NCBI RefSeq assembly: GCF_019042655.1 | Contig: NZ_JAHPZO010000011.1 | Coordinates: forward strand, 26,177 to 90,176 | Length of the DNA stretch: 64,000 bases | Reading direction: 5' to 3' | Source of the DNA: Planococcus sp. CP5-4_YE | GTDB taxonomy: Bacteria > Bacillota > Bacilli > Bacillales_A > Planococcaceae | In this document: one piece after another, positions 19,188 through 27,573 of the stretch | Position numbering within the stretch: the first letter of the stretch is position 1 | Layout of the letters: each line of letters starts with the position of its first letter | Translations under genes and position numbers: made by a program | The notes under the pieces: model-generated | The model's database searches: none | The model's input: the letters and a program-made list of their open reading frames with translations, nothing else | What the model was told of the DNA's origin: nothing

Positions 19188-19754
19188 ATGTGTGCCCGTA
19201 ACAAACAGTTGACCCAAGAGCAAAGCCAGGATTTGCTCGAAACCTTGAAACAACGCTTTGAACAAAACGAACAACGCCACGAAAAGATGGGCTGGGACAA
19301 TGTCTTGCTGAAGCTGAACGAAAACCCAGAGAAGTTAGCGATTTTGCATCAAATGGAGGAAACCGGCGGTGAACCGGACGTCATCGGCTATGAAGTGGAG
19401 ACTGGCATGTTCTTGTTTTGCGATTGCTCAAAAGAAAGCCCTGCAGGACGCAGAAGCCTTTGCTATGACCGAACGGCGCTTGAAGCGCGTAAGAAGAACA
19501 AACCTGAAAATTCAGCAGTCGACAGGGCCAATGAGATCGGCATTGAATTGTTGACAGAAGACCAGTACAGGCTGCTCCAGACATTGGGCGAGTTCGATTT
19601 AAAAACGTCGAGCTGGCTAGAGACACCGCCTGAAATAAGGGAACGGGGTGGTGCGATTTTTGGTGATTGCAGGTACGGACAGGTTTTTGTTTACCATAAC
19701 GGAGCTGATTCCTATTACGCCGCAAGAGGGTTTAGGGGAATTTTGAAAGTATGA
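19188..19754 (+). CDS. DUF4256 family protein
   Basis: A 188-residue soluble protein. The pattern QNEQRHEKMGWDNVLLKL, TGGEPDVIGYEVE, FCDCSKESPAGRRSLCYDR and the end segment ERGGAIFGDCRYGQVFVYHNGA identify DUF4256, a family of unknown function; the DCSKESPxGRRSxCYD block is its most conserved part. ATAGGAGG precedes ATG 19188. Next to the LURP-one-like gene but separated by about 90 bp, so operon membership is uncertain. Confidence 0.78.
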   Translation: MCARNKQLTQEQSQDLLETLKQRFEQNEQRHEKMGWDNVLLKLNENPEKLAILHQMEETGGEPDVIGYEVETGMFLFCDCSKESPAGRRSLCYDRTALEARKKNKPENSAVDRANEIGIELLTEDQYRLLQTLGEFDLKTSSWLETPPEIRERGGAIFGDCRYGQVFVYHNGADSYYAARGFRGILKV

Positions 19755-19841
19755 ACGAGTGAAGATGTTTCACGTGGAACCACACGGATGGACTTGGCAG
19801 CAAGGGGAGACCCGATAGCAGAAACCAGAAAGGAAGTTATT

Positions 19842-20333
19842 ATGAAGCAACTGTATATCAAACAAAAAGTGTTCAGCTTGAGCGAGAAATTCACGGTTAA
19901 AGACGAGCAAGAACAGGACCGCTATTTTGTAGAAGGAAGTTTTTTGAAAATCCCGAAGACCTTTTCAATCTTGGACGCTGAAAACCAGGAAATTGGAGTT
20001 ATCACGAAAAAGACCTTCAGTTTCTTGCCGACTTTCTTTGTGGAAGTGGATGGCCAGGAAGCTGTCACGATCAAGAAAGAATTCACTTTTTTAAAGCCGC
20101 GTTATGCCATTGAAGCGGAAGGCATCGATGTTGAGGGGGATTGGTGGGAAATGAGCTTTGATATTCTTCGCCACGGGCAAGTTATCGGTTCGGTAAGCAA
20201 ACAATGGCTCAGCTGGGGAGACACGTATCAAGTAGATATCCTAGATGAAACGATGGAGCATCTCGTCATTTCACTGGTTGTGGCTATTGATTGCGTAAAG
20301 GCAGATCAAGCAGCTGCTTCTGCAGGAGGATAA
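19842..20333 (+). CDS. LURP-one-related / scramblase-like family protein
   Basis: A 163-residue protein starting MKQLYIKQKVFSLSEKFTVKD, typical of the LURP-one-related (YxjI-like) beta-barrel fold shared with Tubby and phospholipid scramblase. Features are the repeated strand pattern FFVEVDGQEAVTIKKEFTFLKPRYAIEAEG and a C-terminal hydrophobic helix (LVISLVVAIDCV). ATG 19842 is 6 nt after AAAGGAAG, better than the earlier ATG at 19788. Function unknown, possibly membrane or lipid related. Confidence 0.72.
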   Translation: MKQLYIKQKVFSLSEKFTVKDEQEQDRYFVEGSFLKIPKTFSILDAENQEIGVITKKTFSFLPTFFVEVDGQEAVTIKKEFTFLKPRYAIEAEGIDVEGDWWEMSFDILRHGQVIGSVSKQWLSWGDTYQVDILDETMEHLVISLVVAIDCVKADQAAASAGG

Positions 20334-20373
20334 GAAAGACGCGTTAATCCTTTACAGATGAATAATAATAAAA

Positions 20374-20403
20374 GACATTCACTTTACAAGTGAGTGTTTT
20401 TTT
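20374..20403 (+). terminator. Terminator after the LURP-one-like gene
   Basis: CATTCACTT / AAGTGAGTG stem with a three-base loop and a TTTTTTT tail. Confidence 0.8.
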
Positions 20404-20432
20404 GTGAATATTAAAATTTTCTGAAAAAAATG

Positions 20433-20463
20433 ATTTGAAAATCAATTCAAATAACTTTATACT
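20433..20463 (+). promoter_or_regulatory. Promoter with overlapping palindrome for the peptide-binding protein operon
   Basis: TTGAAA (20435-20440), 17-bp spacer, TATACT (20458-20463). The inverted repeat ATTTGAA-N6-TTCAAAT (20433-20452) covers the -35 and half the spacer, a good place for a repressor. Confidence 0.6.
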
Positions 20464-20534
20464 TGAACATATCTTCTTTTCTCTAAAACTTCACTGTGCT
20501 AGAGAAAGAGAGCAAAAAAGGAGGCGGAAGCCGG

Positions 20535-22163
20535 TTGGAGAAGAAAGTTCGCAATTTATTTTATTTGTTCATCGCATTTGGGATCGTGTTATTGGCTGGA
20601 TGTTCTAGCGATAATACGGAAAGTGAGGCCGGCACTGCATCGGAAGACGACAAGAGCGGCGGCACCTTGGTGTATGGGCGCGGCGCCGATTCGGTCAGTC
20701 TGGATCCGATCAATGTGACAGACGGTGAATCGATCCGGGTCACGCATAATATATACGAAACTCTATTGGAGTATGATCATAATTTAGAGCTTCAGCCGAA
20801 ACTCGCGACTGATTACAGTTCGAGCGAAGATGGCCTGACTTGGACATTCCAGCTGCGCGAAGGCGTGAAGTTCCATGACGGCACCGATTTTAACGCAGAG
20901 GCCGTCGTCTTTAATTTTGAGCGCTGGATGGATCCGGAAAACCCGTACCATGAAGGGGATTTTCCTTATTATCCGTTCCTGTATGGAGGATTTAAAGGAG
21001 ACGAAAACCACCTGATTGAATCGGTGACAGCGACTGGTGAGCACGAACTTGAAATCGTGTTGAAGCGAAAAACCGCACCGTTCCTTAGCTATTTAGCGAT
21101 TTCGATGTTCGGGATCGCGAGCCCTGCAGCGATCGAACAATACGGAGCTGGCATCGGCGAGAATCCGGTCGGCACAGGGCCGTTCAAGTTCGAGGAATGG
21201 AACCGCAATAACACGATTACGCTGTCTAAAAACGAAGACTATTGGATGGAAGGAAAGCCTTATCTTGACCAAGTCATCTACCAAGTCATTCCCGAAAACT
21301 CTGCACGCTTGAATGCCTTGCAGACAGGGGAAATCGATATTGTGGATGGCATGAATGCAAGCGATACGACGATTGTTGAAGACACGGAAGGCATTGAACT
21401 GATTAAACGCCCAAGTTTCAATATCGGCTATATGGCGTTCAATATGGAAAAAGAGCCATTCGATGATCCTTTAGTGCGCAAGGCCATCAATATGGCGATC
21501 GATAAAGAGGAAATCGTCGATGCGTTTTATAACGGGCTGGCAGACCCGGCGACAAGCCCGCTGCCGCCTTCTCTCTGGAGCCACGACGAGTCGCTGGAGA
21601 AATACGATTACAATGTAGAAGAAGCGAAAAAACTATTGGCGGAAGCCGGCTTCGAGGACGGCTTTACCACGGAACTGCACACGATGAGCAATCCGCGCCC
21701 TTATTTGCCGGAACCGATGAAAATTGCGGAAGCGATCCAATCGGACTTGGCGGAAATTGGCATCACGGCAGAAATCGTGTCGTCTGAATGGGCGACTTAT
21801 TTGGAAGATACGAAGAACGGCAAGCACAGCATGGCTATGTATGGCTGGACTGGGGTTATGGCGGACCCGGACAATTTCTTGTATCCGAACCTCAGCAAAA
21901 CAAACGCCGAAGTGCCTGCACAAAACATCGCGTTCTATAAGAGCGACGAATTCACATCGTTGATCACGGAAGCACGTGAAACAATCGACCAGGACAAACG
22001 GACGGAGCTGTACCAAGAAGCCCAGCAATTGTTCCAGGAAGACGCGCCGTGGGTAATGCTCGCGTATACGACACCGCCTTTGGCACAGAGCGATTATGTG
22101 GAAGATTACAATCCGCATCCGATGAGCAACGATTTAATGACTGATGTATATCTATCAAACTAA
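20535..22163 (+). CDS. Oligopeptide ABC transporter, substrate-binding lipoprotein
   Basis: A 542-residue family 5 solute-binding lipoprotein (DppE/AppA/OppA type). Signal peptide ends at lipobox LLAGC near residue 23; the mature part carries the family motifs SLDPINVTDGES, LRE GVKFHDGTDF, NPVGTGPFKFEEW and PLVRKAINMAID. It should bind peptides outside the cell. The start is taken as TTG 20535, 10 nt after AAGGAGG; the GTG at 20496 lies before this site. No permease or ATPase is adjacent, so it must use subunits encoded elsewhere; it is paired with an M42 peptidase 20 nt downstream. Confidence 0.87.
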   Translation: MEKKVRNLFYLFIAFGIVLLAGCSSDNTESEAGTASEDDKSGGTLVYGRGADSVSLDPINVTDGESIRVTHNIYETLLEYDHNLELQPKLATDYSSSEDGLTWTFQLREGVKFHDGTDFNAEAVVFNFERWMDPENPYHEGDFPYYPFLYGGFKGDENHLIESVTATGEHELEIVLKRKTAPFLSYLAISMFGIASPAAIEQYGAGIGENPVGTGPFKFEEWNRNNTITLSKNEDYWMEGKPYLDQVIYQVIPENSARLNALQTGEIDIVDGMNASDTTIVEDTEGIELIKRPSFNIGYMAFNMEKEPFDDPLVRKAINMAIDKEEIVDAFYNGLADPATSPLPPSLWSHDESLEKYDYNVEEAKKLLAEAGFEDGFTTELHTMSNPRPYLPEPMKIAEAIQSDLAEIGITAEIVSSEWATYLEDTKNGKHSMAMYGWTGVMADPDNFLYPNLSKTNAEVPAQNIAFYKSDEFTSLITEARETIDQDKRTELYQEAQQLFQEDAPWVMLAYTTPPLAQSDYVEDYNPHPMSNDLMTDVYLSN

Positions 22164-22183
22164 GTAGTTGGAGTTGAGCAGTT

Positions 22184-23263
22184 GTGTATAAAGTATTGAA
22201 GGAATTATGTGGGTTGGTGGGGCCAAGCGGCTTCGAACAAGATGTACAACGCTATATCAAGGCTGAAATAGAAAATAAAGTGGAGACCTGCGAAGTGGAC
22301 CCGCTCGGAAATATCATCGCCACGATTCCGGCGACGGATGCTTCCTTGCCGTCGATTCTGCTCGCTGCGCATGCGGATGAAATCGGCTTTATTGTTAAAA
22401 AGATCGAAGCGAATGGCACGCTGCGCTTCGAACAGCTGGGTGGATTCGATAACCGCACCTTGCTGGCCCAGCCGGTGACGATCAAAGGTGATGATGGCTA
22501 CATCCAGGGAGTCATCGGAACGCTCGCTGTCCATTACGTGAAATGGGATGACCCGAAGCGCATTGCTTCGCACCGGGAACTGTATATTGATATTGGGGCG
22601 GCTTCGCCTGAAGAAGTGGCGCAAATGGGCGTCAGAGTGGGCCAGCCAGTGAGCTATGGCAGCGAATTGAAATTAATCGGTGATGCCAAGCAAAACCGCG
22701 TCGTCGGGAAAGCCTTGGATGACCGGGCGGGCTGTGCCGTCTTGCTGAAGTTGATCAATGAATTCCACCAAGCAGCCGATTTGGCGCATGGCGATATCCA
22801 TTTCGCATTCACTGTACAGGAAGAGGTCGGGCTGCGCGGCGCTTCCGTCTTGAGCGCAAACCTGCATCCGGATTTCGCTTTGGCAATCGATACGACGCCG
22901 ACGAGTGACACGAATGATGTGCTCATGACCGGCACACGAAAACTGGGAGCAGGGCCATGCATCAAGATTACGGATAAGTCCTTGATCTCACATCCTTTAG
23001 TAACGGGTTTGTTGGAAAAAGTGGCCACAGAGCAAGCGATTCCGTATCAACAGGAAATCTTTATGGGTATAGGCACAGATGCCGGCGCAATCCATATGAC
23101 GCATAAAGGGGTGTCAGCTGGCGTCGTCTCGATTCCTTCCCGTTATACGCATACACCGATTGAAATCGTGGATCTGGAAGATTTGGATCATACAGTAGAA
23201 TTGGTGAAACACTTTATTTTATCGTCGAATGAATTAAACGGAAAAAGCTTCCTGGATACCTAA
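22184..23263 (+). CDS. M42 family metallopeptidase (aminopeptidase)
   Basis: A 359-residue cytosolic, two-metal aminopeptidase of the M42 (PepA/FrvX/endoglucanase-like) family that forms large tetrahedral particles. Metal and catalytic motifs: AAHADEIGF near residue 66, ALDDRAGCAVL near residue 181, VQEEVGLRGA near residue 213 and the final metal-binding MTHKGVSAG...PSRYTHTP region near 305-325. GTG start with GGAG 10 nt upstream, 20 nt after the peptide-binding lipoprotein, so the pair likely imports and then hydrolyses peptides. Confidence 0.9.
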   Translation: MYKVLKELCGLVGPSGFEQDVQRYIKAEIENKVETCEVDPLGNIIATIPATDASLPSILLAAHADEIGFIVKKIEANGTLRFEQLGGFDNRTLLAQPVTIKGDDGYIQGVIGTLAVHYVKWDDPKRIASHRELYIDIGAASPEEVAQMGVRVGQPVSYGSELKLIGDAKQNRVVGKALDDRAGCAVLLKLINEFHQAADLAHGDIHFAFTVQEEVGLRGASVLSANLHPDFALAIDTTPTSDTNDVLMTGTRKLGAGPCIKITDKSLISHPLVTGLLEKVATEQAIPYQQEIFMGIGTDAGAIHMTHKGVSAGVVSIPSRYTHTPIEIVDLEDLDHTVELVKHFILSSNELNGKSFLDT

Positions 23264-23271
23264 TAGCATTC

Positions 23272-23333
23272 CAAAAACGCCTTTTTACTCGTGAACCTTA
23301 GGGGGAGCGTAGGGAAAGGCGTTTTTTCTTTTG
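23272..23333 (+). terminator. Terminator after the M42 peptidase gene
   Basis: AAAAACGCCTTT (23273-23284) pairs with AAAGGCGTTTTTT (about 23315-23327) around a 30-nt loop, ending in a T-run. Confidence 0.75.
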
Positions 23334-23428
23334 TGGAATGTATGACTTCTAAGCAAATTTCCTTAAATTCCAGAAAATTGAAACTTAACCCTAGTTATTT
23401 CGTATTATAAACAAAGGGGATGATCGGG

Positions 23429-23983
23429 GTGCAGAAAGGAGCAAGCAAATTGAAGCTGGCGCTGGCGGTGTTGGCCGTGATCGCGGCAGTCTTCACCATA
23501 GGCGGGTGTATGGCGGCGAAAGCCGATGACCCGAAAATGGAGACGATTGAGCGCGTATTGGAGCTGCAATTCAACGGGCCGGACGAGGAGTTTTTGGAGG
23601 CGATGTGGAATCCTGCCAACAAACAAATCGTGGATGGCGTCGAAGTGAATGAGGCATTTGAACAGCAAGTGGACGACAAATATGGAGCCTATTTCACCGA
23701 CAGTGAATTGGATCAATTCATGCGGGTATTCGGCACCTATTTTCCAGGATTGGCTGATATTTATGGCTATGAGCTGCGCTTGGAAGACGTGGACATCGAG
23801 TTGAGCGATACGGTGGCGAACCGCTACCTGTTCACGGCAGAAGTGGCGTTTCAGAAAAAAGGCGGAAAAGAGCAGCACGCTGAAGTGGGAGGCGTCGTGT
23901 TATTCTCGACCGTCCAAGAAGGCAAGATCGGCAAGTTCACTTATATAGACGACCAAGGTTTATCAGAGCGCTTGAAACAATAA
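23429..23983 (+). CDS. Uncharacterised lipoprotein
   Basis: A 184-residue protein with a Lys-containing N-terminus, hydrophobic core (LALAVLAVIAAVFTI) and a lipobox-like GGC near residue 27, so a secreted lipoprotein. The mature part is acidic, mixed alpha/beta, with no family I recognise; TIERVLELQFNGPDEEFL and KYGAYFTDSELDQF look like helical segments. GTG 23429 is 9 nt after AAAGGGG, whereas ATG 23420 sits on that site. A 57-residue zinc-ribbon gene follows after 22 nt and may be co-transcribed. Confidence 0.65.
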   Translation: MQKGASKLKLALAVLAVIAAVFTIGGCMAAKADDPKMETIERVLELQFNGPDEEFLEAMWNPANKQIVDGVEVNEAFEQQVDDKYGAYFTDSELDQFMRVFGTYFPGLADIYGYELRLEDVDIELSDTVANRYLFTAEVAFQKKGGKEQHAEVGGVVLFSTVQEGKIGKFTYIDDQGLSERLKQ

Positions 23984-24005
23984 CGATTGAGCAGGAGGGA
24001 TGATG

Positions 24006-24179
24006 ATGTTCATCAATGAACCACCAAAATGCCAAGTGTGCGGCAGGGAAATCGAGGGCGGTGAATTAGTGGAGCTCCAGATGCGTTACCCGAAGCGCAA
24101 AGGGTTCGCGGAGGTCAAAGCGTACTTAAAACTAGAGGCCAAGTTTACCTGCGATGCGTGCTCGAAAAGCAAAAAATAA
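24006..24179 (+). CDS. Small zinc-ribbon protein (57 residues)
   Basis: Short open frame with GGAGGG (23994-23999) 6 nt before the third of three consecutive ATGs (24000, 24003, 24006). The product has two CxxC pairs, CQVC near residue 9 and CDAC near residue 49, the layout of a single zinc ribbon, separated by a basic RYPKRKGFAEVKAYL segment. The frame ends exactly before a strong terminator, which supports it as a real gene. It lies next to, and convergent with, a siderophore-binding protein gene. Function unknown; related small proteins are, as I recall, sometimes mislabelled as hydroxamate-binding proteins. Confidence 0.7.
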   Translation: MFINEPPKCQVCGREIEGGELVELQMRYPKRKGFAEVKAYLKLEAKFTCDACSKSKK

Positions 24180-24180
24180 C

Positions 24181-24241
24181 GAAAGCCCCCGTCCGAACGG
24201 CTTCCGGGGGGGTGTGGAAGGCCGTTCGGACGGGGGCTTTC
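24181..24241. terminator. Bidirectional terminator between zinc-ribbon and siderophore-binding genes
   Basis: 21-bp perfect arms (24181-24201 and 24221-24241, beginning GAAAGCCCCCGTCC), extended by CTTCC/GGAAG with one bulge. Very stable; serves both convergent genes. Confidence 0.88.
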
Positions 24242-24248
24242 AAATGGC

Positions 24249-25181
24249 TTAACTTTCGGCAAGGAATCCTTCTTCAAAGATGCCAAGCAAATGGTCAAGT
24301 GTGATCGGGTCGCTATAAGTCGAAGCTTTCGTATTGATTTCAATGACGCGCTCTTCGCTTACGGCAGGGATATTGTTCCAGACATCGGTTTCCATGAATG
24401 AGTTGTCGACATCCGGGTTTTTGCTGAGGACGACGTAATCCCCTGCAAAGTCAGGCAATACTTCGAGCGAGAACGTGTGGACGCCCGCTTCAAGAGCCAG
24501 TTCCTCGACTTTTTCAGGCATGTTCAAGCCCATTTCTTGATAGAGGATTTCAGTGCCGCGTGCGTAATTATCACCGAATACATAGAATTCCTTATTGCCG
24601 CTTTCGATGACCGAAACAGTGGCGTCTTCACCGATTTTGGCGCGGATTTCTTCACCGGCAGCTTGTGCGCGGCTTTGGAAATCAGCGACCCAATCTTTCG
24701 CTTCCTGTTCTTTATTGAGCAATTTGCCGATTTCCACTTGCTGATCCAAATAATCGAGTTTGCCCCATGTAAAGGCAACGGTCGGTGCGATTTCGCTCAT
24801 CTTGTCGAGATTTTTCATATGTGTGCCAGCGATGATAAGGTCCGGATCCAATTCGATGATTTTCTCCAAATTGTCTTCCGTAACGATTTCCACATCGGAC
24901 AGCATATCTTCAAAAAGCGGGTTGGCATTGGTCCATTCGTCGATGCCGACGATATTGCCTTCAAGCGCCAAGACATTCGGCCCGTTCGTCAAGGCGATGA
25001 TGCGCTGTGGGTCTGTCGGCACTTCAACGGGACCCGTTTCCGATTCGTATGTAAATGTTTCCGCTGCTGCGTCTTGTTCCGGTTCTGCAGCGCCCGTATC
25101 TTCAGACGATTCGGCAGAGCCGCAAGCAGCGAGTACAGCCAATAGCAGTAAAAGCACGAACAATAATCCTGATTTTTTCAA
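24249..25181 (-). CDS. Iron-siderophore ABC transporter, substrate-binding lipoprotein
   Basis: A 310-residue family 8 (FhuD/FecB-type) binding lipoprotein. Lipobox LAAC is near residue 20; PTDPQRIIAL, LDPDLIIAGTH and VSVIESGNKEFYVFGDNYARG are typical. It is strongly similar along its length to the binding protein at 56965-57894 (shared GRGTEILYQEMGLNMPEKVEE-type block). The start is TTG 25181, 9 nt after AAAGGAG. A Fur box lies 35 bp upstream. No permease or ATPase is adjacent, so it is an orphan binding protein probably served by another FecCD system. Confidence 0.88.
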   Translation of the reverse strand: MKKSGLLFVLLLLLAVLAACGSAESSEDTGAAEPEQDAAAETFTYESETGPVEVPTDPQRIIALTNGPNVLALEGNIVGIDEWTNANPLFEDMLSDVEIVTEDNLEKIIELDPDLIIAGTHMKNLDKMSEIAPTVAFTWGKLDYLDQQVEIGKLLNKEQEAKDWVADFQSRAQAAGEEIRAKIGEDATVSVIESGNKEFYVFGDNYARGTEILYQEMGLNMPEKVEELALEAGVHTFSLEVLPDFAGDYVVLSKNPDVDNSFMETDVWNNIPAVSEERVIEINTKASTYSDPITLDHLLGIFEEGFLAES

Positions 25182-25215
25182 GTTCTTCTTCTCCTTTAGT
25201 AGAAAATGGTCTATC

Positions 25216-25234
25216 AATAATGATAATCATTTTC
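25216..25234. promoter_or_regulatory. Fur box upstream of the orphan siderophore-binding protein
   Basis: AATAATGATAATCATTTTC matches the 19-bp Fur consensus GATAATGATAATCATTATC at 17 positions. Iron-repressed expression of the minus-strand gene is expected. Confidence 0.88.
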
Positions 25235-25365
25235 AATTAGATTCTTATTTAATCCTACTTCTCCATATATGTATTGTCAACAAACTTATGGAAGATAATT
25301 TCGATAAGTTTGCCAGTGTCGGGCAAGGCGGGCGATTATAAAAAATTTCAAAGGAAGTGGTCGGG

Positions 25366-25710
25366 GTGAATATTGAGTTAACTCGGTTTCGGGTGAAACA
25401 AGGAAAATCGGGAGCAGTGGACGAATGGCTGAAGTTCTTGAACGATCACATGGAAGAAGTTCTGGTGACCTTGGAAGGCGAGAACATGTACATTGAGACC
25501 ATTTTCCGGGAGACGCTGGATGGGAACGAGTATCTGTATTGGTATTCGATACAGGGAAAAGGCGGGCAGGCGGTGAAAACTTCAACGCATTGGATCGATG
25601 AAAAGCATATGGAGTACTGGCAGGAATGCATCGATCCTGATTTTGAAGCCGTCGATTTATCAGTCGAAGCGGTCATGATTCCTCCACATATCCGAAACCT
25701 GATGAAGTAA
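25366..25710 (+). CDS. DUF6176-like small protein
   Basis: A 114-residue soluble protein, apparently DUF6176 type: ELTRFRVKQGKSGAVDEWL, ENMYIETIFRETLDGNEYLYW and HMEYWQECID. The pattern suggests a ferredoxin-like fold related to antibiotic-monooxygenase proteins, but no function is known. GTG 25366 is about 9 nt after AAAGGAAG; GTG 25357 is too close to it. Monocistronic with its own terminator. Confidence 0.65.
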   Translation: MNIELTRFRVKQGKSGAVDEWLKFLNDHMEEVLVTLEGENMYIETIFRETLDGNEYLYWYSIQGKGGQAVKTSTHWIDEKHMEYWQECIDPDFEAVDLSVEAVMIPPHIRNLMK

Positions 25711-25718
25711 TAGAGACC

Positions 25719-25756
25719 AGAGCGGGCTGAAATAGAAGCCAGGCTCTTTTTTTTTA
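25719..25756 (+). terminator. Terminator after the DUF6176-like gene
   Basis: AGAGCGGGCT pairs imperfectly with AGCCAGGCTCT and is followed by a nine-T run. Confidence 0.75.
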
Positions 25757-25785
25757 TGAAAAATAACATCCAGCCCAAATTGTGC

Positions 25786-25837
25786 TTGCGCAATGAAAAA
25801 CTAAGGTATATGATGTAAATCGTAACATTTACTCTTT
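25786..25837 (+). promoter_or_regulatory. Promoter and first Zur box of the metal/peptide ABC operon
   Basis: TTGCGC (25786-25791), 17-bp spacer, TATGAT (25809-25814). Starting 3 bp after -10, AAATCGTAACATTTACTCTT (25817-25836) matches the Bacillus Zur consensus AAATCGTAATNATTACGATTT at 16 of 20 defined positions over the 21-bp window. A repressor here would cover the transcription start. Confidence 0.65.
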
Positions 25838-25937
25838 GCATTGATTCATACAACCGAACCGCTTGATCGAGAGTTTTTCAATACATAGCATATCTTTAGC
25901 CCGCTGCCACACGAGGCTAAAAAATTTTCGGTTTTAT

Positions 25938-25958
25938 AAATCGTAATAATTACTTTTT
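25938..25958. promoter_or_regulatory. Second Zur box
   Basis: The core AAATCGTAATAATTAC followed by TTTTT agrees with the Zur consensus at 18 of 20 defined positions (only the G-A of the distal half-site differ). It lies about 85 bp before the lipoprotein start, inside the leader. Together with the box at 25817 it strongly suggests zinc control. No gene is seen in 25711-26043. Confidence 0.82.
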
Positions 25959-26043
25959 AAAGATTCATTACATTCAATTAGCGAAAGAAAAGTTTGTATG
26001 ACCGGCTAATTTTGCCAAAATTATTCGATAAGGAGAAGATTTT

Positions 26044-27573
26044 ATGAAGAAACTGCTAGTTTTACTCACTGTATTAGCCGCTATGGCGCTTTTATTGTCC
26101 GCATGTTCCGATTCATCGGCGGAGGGCGGGGAAGACGCCGTTAAAGAAGTGAATCTATTATTCAATTTTGCGACCAATTCACTCGACCCTCATGTCGACA
26201 CAAGCTATGTGCCAGTGCGTGCTGGCATTGCCGAGACTATGGTTTATTTGAATGACGAAACTCTGGAGATCGAACCTTGGCTGGCGAAAAGTTGGTCGAG
26301 TGAGGATGGCCAGACTTGGACGTTCACCTTGCGCGAAGACGTGAAGTTTCAAAACGGCAAGCCGATGGACGGCGAAGCGGTGAAAGCTTCCTTGGAACGC
26401 GCCATGGCAGATAATATCGCCATTGAAAATGCGTTGCGCATCGAATCGATTGCAGTCGAAGGGGCGGAATTGACCATCAAGACGACGATGCCGTTTCCGG
26501 AATTCCCTTCTGAACTGGTGCATCCGAACACCTCGATCATCGACGTCAGTGAAACCGATTTTATCAATAAACCAATCGGCACCGGCCCGTTTGCCGTGGC
26601 ATCGTTTACGCCTGGTACGGCTGTAGACTTGGTGCGCTTCGAAGATTATTGGGACGGTGCTGCGAAATTGGAGAAAGCGAGATTTTCATTTAACGAAGAC
26701 GCCAATGCGCGTTCGCTTGCGCTCGAATCAAAAGGCGCGGACATCGTGTTCCGCCCTGAAGTGGAAACGGTCGAACAGTTGGAAGCGATTGACGGGGTGA
26801 CGGTCGAGTCGACTTCAACTTTCCGCGTCCACCAGATGACCATGAACTTGCAGCGTGAGTCCTTGAAAGATGTGCATGTCCGCCAAGCGATCGATGCATT
26901 GATCGACCGTGACATGATCGCTGAGACGATTTTGAGCGGCCATGCGGAAGTGGCGACAGGGCCGTTTCCATCTTCCTTCTCTTTTGCGCCGGACTATCCT
27001 GAAAAAAAGCGTGGGATCGATGAAGCGCGCAAGCTTTTGGGACAGGTAGGCTATACGGAGCAGGACGGTGTGATGCAAAAAGATGGGGAGCCGTTGACCT
27101 GGACGCTATTGACCTATAGCGCACGCGCCGATTTGCCGTTAATTGCCCAAGTGTTCCAATCAGATGCAGGACAGCTTGGCATTGAAGTAGTGATTGAGCA
27201 AATTGAAATCCCGGAAGAGCATATGGCCGCTAACCGTGACTGGGATTTGACGACTTATAGCAACTTAACGGCACCGCGCGGGGATGCCGGCTATTATTTG
27301 AACGCGACCTATCATCCCGACGGCGCACTCAATTTCAGCGGTGCAGACGATGACAAGCTGACGGCGATGATCGATGAGTTAAATCAAGTCGTCGGCCAGG
27401 AGCAACGTTCGGATATCGCAGAAGAAATCGCCAGCTACGTGGACGAGCAAATGTACAACTCATTTGTACTGCATCCGAACACGCTCGTTGCCTATAATTC
27501 CGACAAGGTAAAAAATTGGACGACGACAAGAAGCGAGTACTATATGCTGACGAACGAATTGGATGTGGAGTAA
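26044..27573 (+). CDS. Metal/peptide ABC transporter, substrate-binding lipoprotein (NikA/CntA/DppA-like)
   Basis: A 509-residue family 5 binding lipoprotein with lipobox LLSAC (C21) and motifs NSLDPHVDTSYV, LREDVKFQNGKPMDG, NKPIGTGPFAV and HVRQAIDALIDRD. Such proteins in Nik/Cnt/Opp1 systems bind nickel, zinc or metallophore complexes rather than free peptides. AAGGAG precedes ATG 26044 by 7-8 nt. First gene of a five-gene ABC operon plus MATE exporter, behind two Zur boxes, so a zinc or zinc-chelate ligand is the best inference; nickel annotation by homology would be unsafe. Confidence 0.85.
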   Translation: MKKLLVLLTVLAAMALLLSACSDSSAEGGEDAVKEVNLLFNFATNSLDPHVDTSYVPVRAGIAETMVYLNDETLEIEPWLAKSWSSEDGQTWTFTLREDVKFQNGKPMDGEAVKASLERAMADNIAIENALRIESIAVEGAELTIKTTMPFPEFPSELVHPNTSIIDVSETDFINKPIGTGPFAVASFTPGTAVDLVRFEDYWDGAAKLEKARFSFNEDANARSLALESKGADIVFRPEVETVEQLEAIDGVTVESTSTFRVHQMTMNLQRESLKDVHVRQAIDALIDRDMIAETILSGHAEVATGPFPSSFSFAPDYPEKKRGIDEARKLLGQVGYTEQDGVMQKDGEPLTWTLLTYSARADLPLIAQVFQSDAGQLGIEVVIEQIEIPEEHMAANRDWDLTTYSNLTAPRGDAGYYLNATYHPDGALNFSGADDDKLTAMIDELNQVVGQEQRSDIAEEIASYVDEQMYNSFVLHPNTLVAYNSDKVKNWTTTRSEYYMLTNELDVE

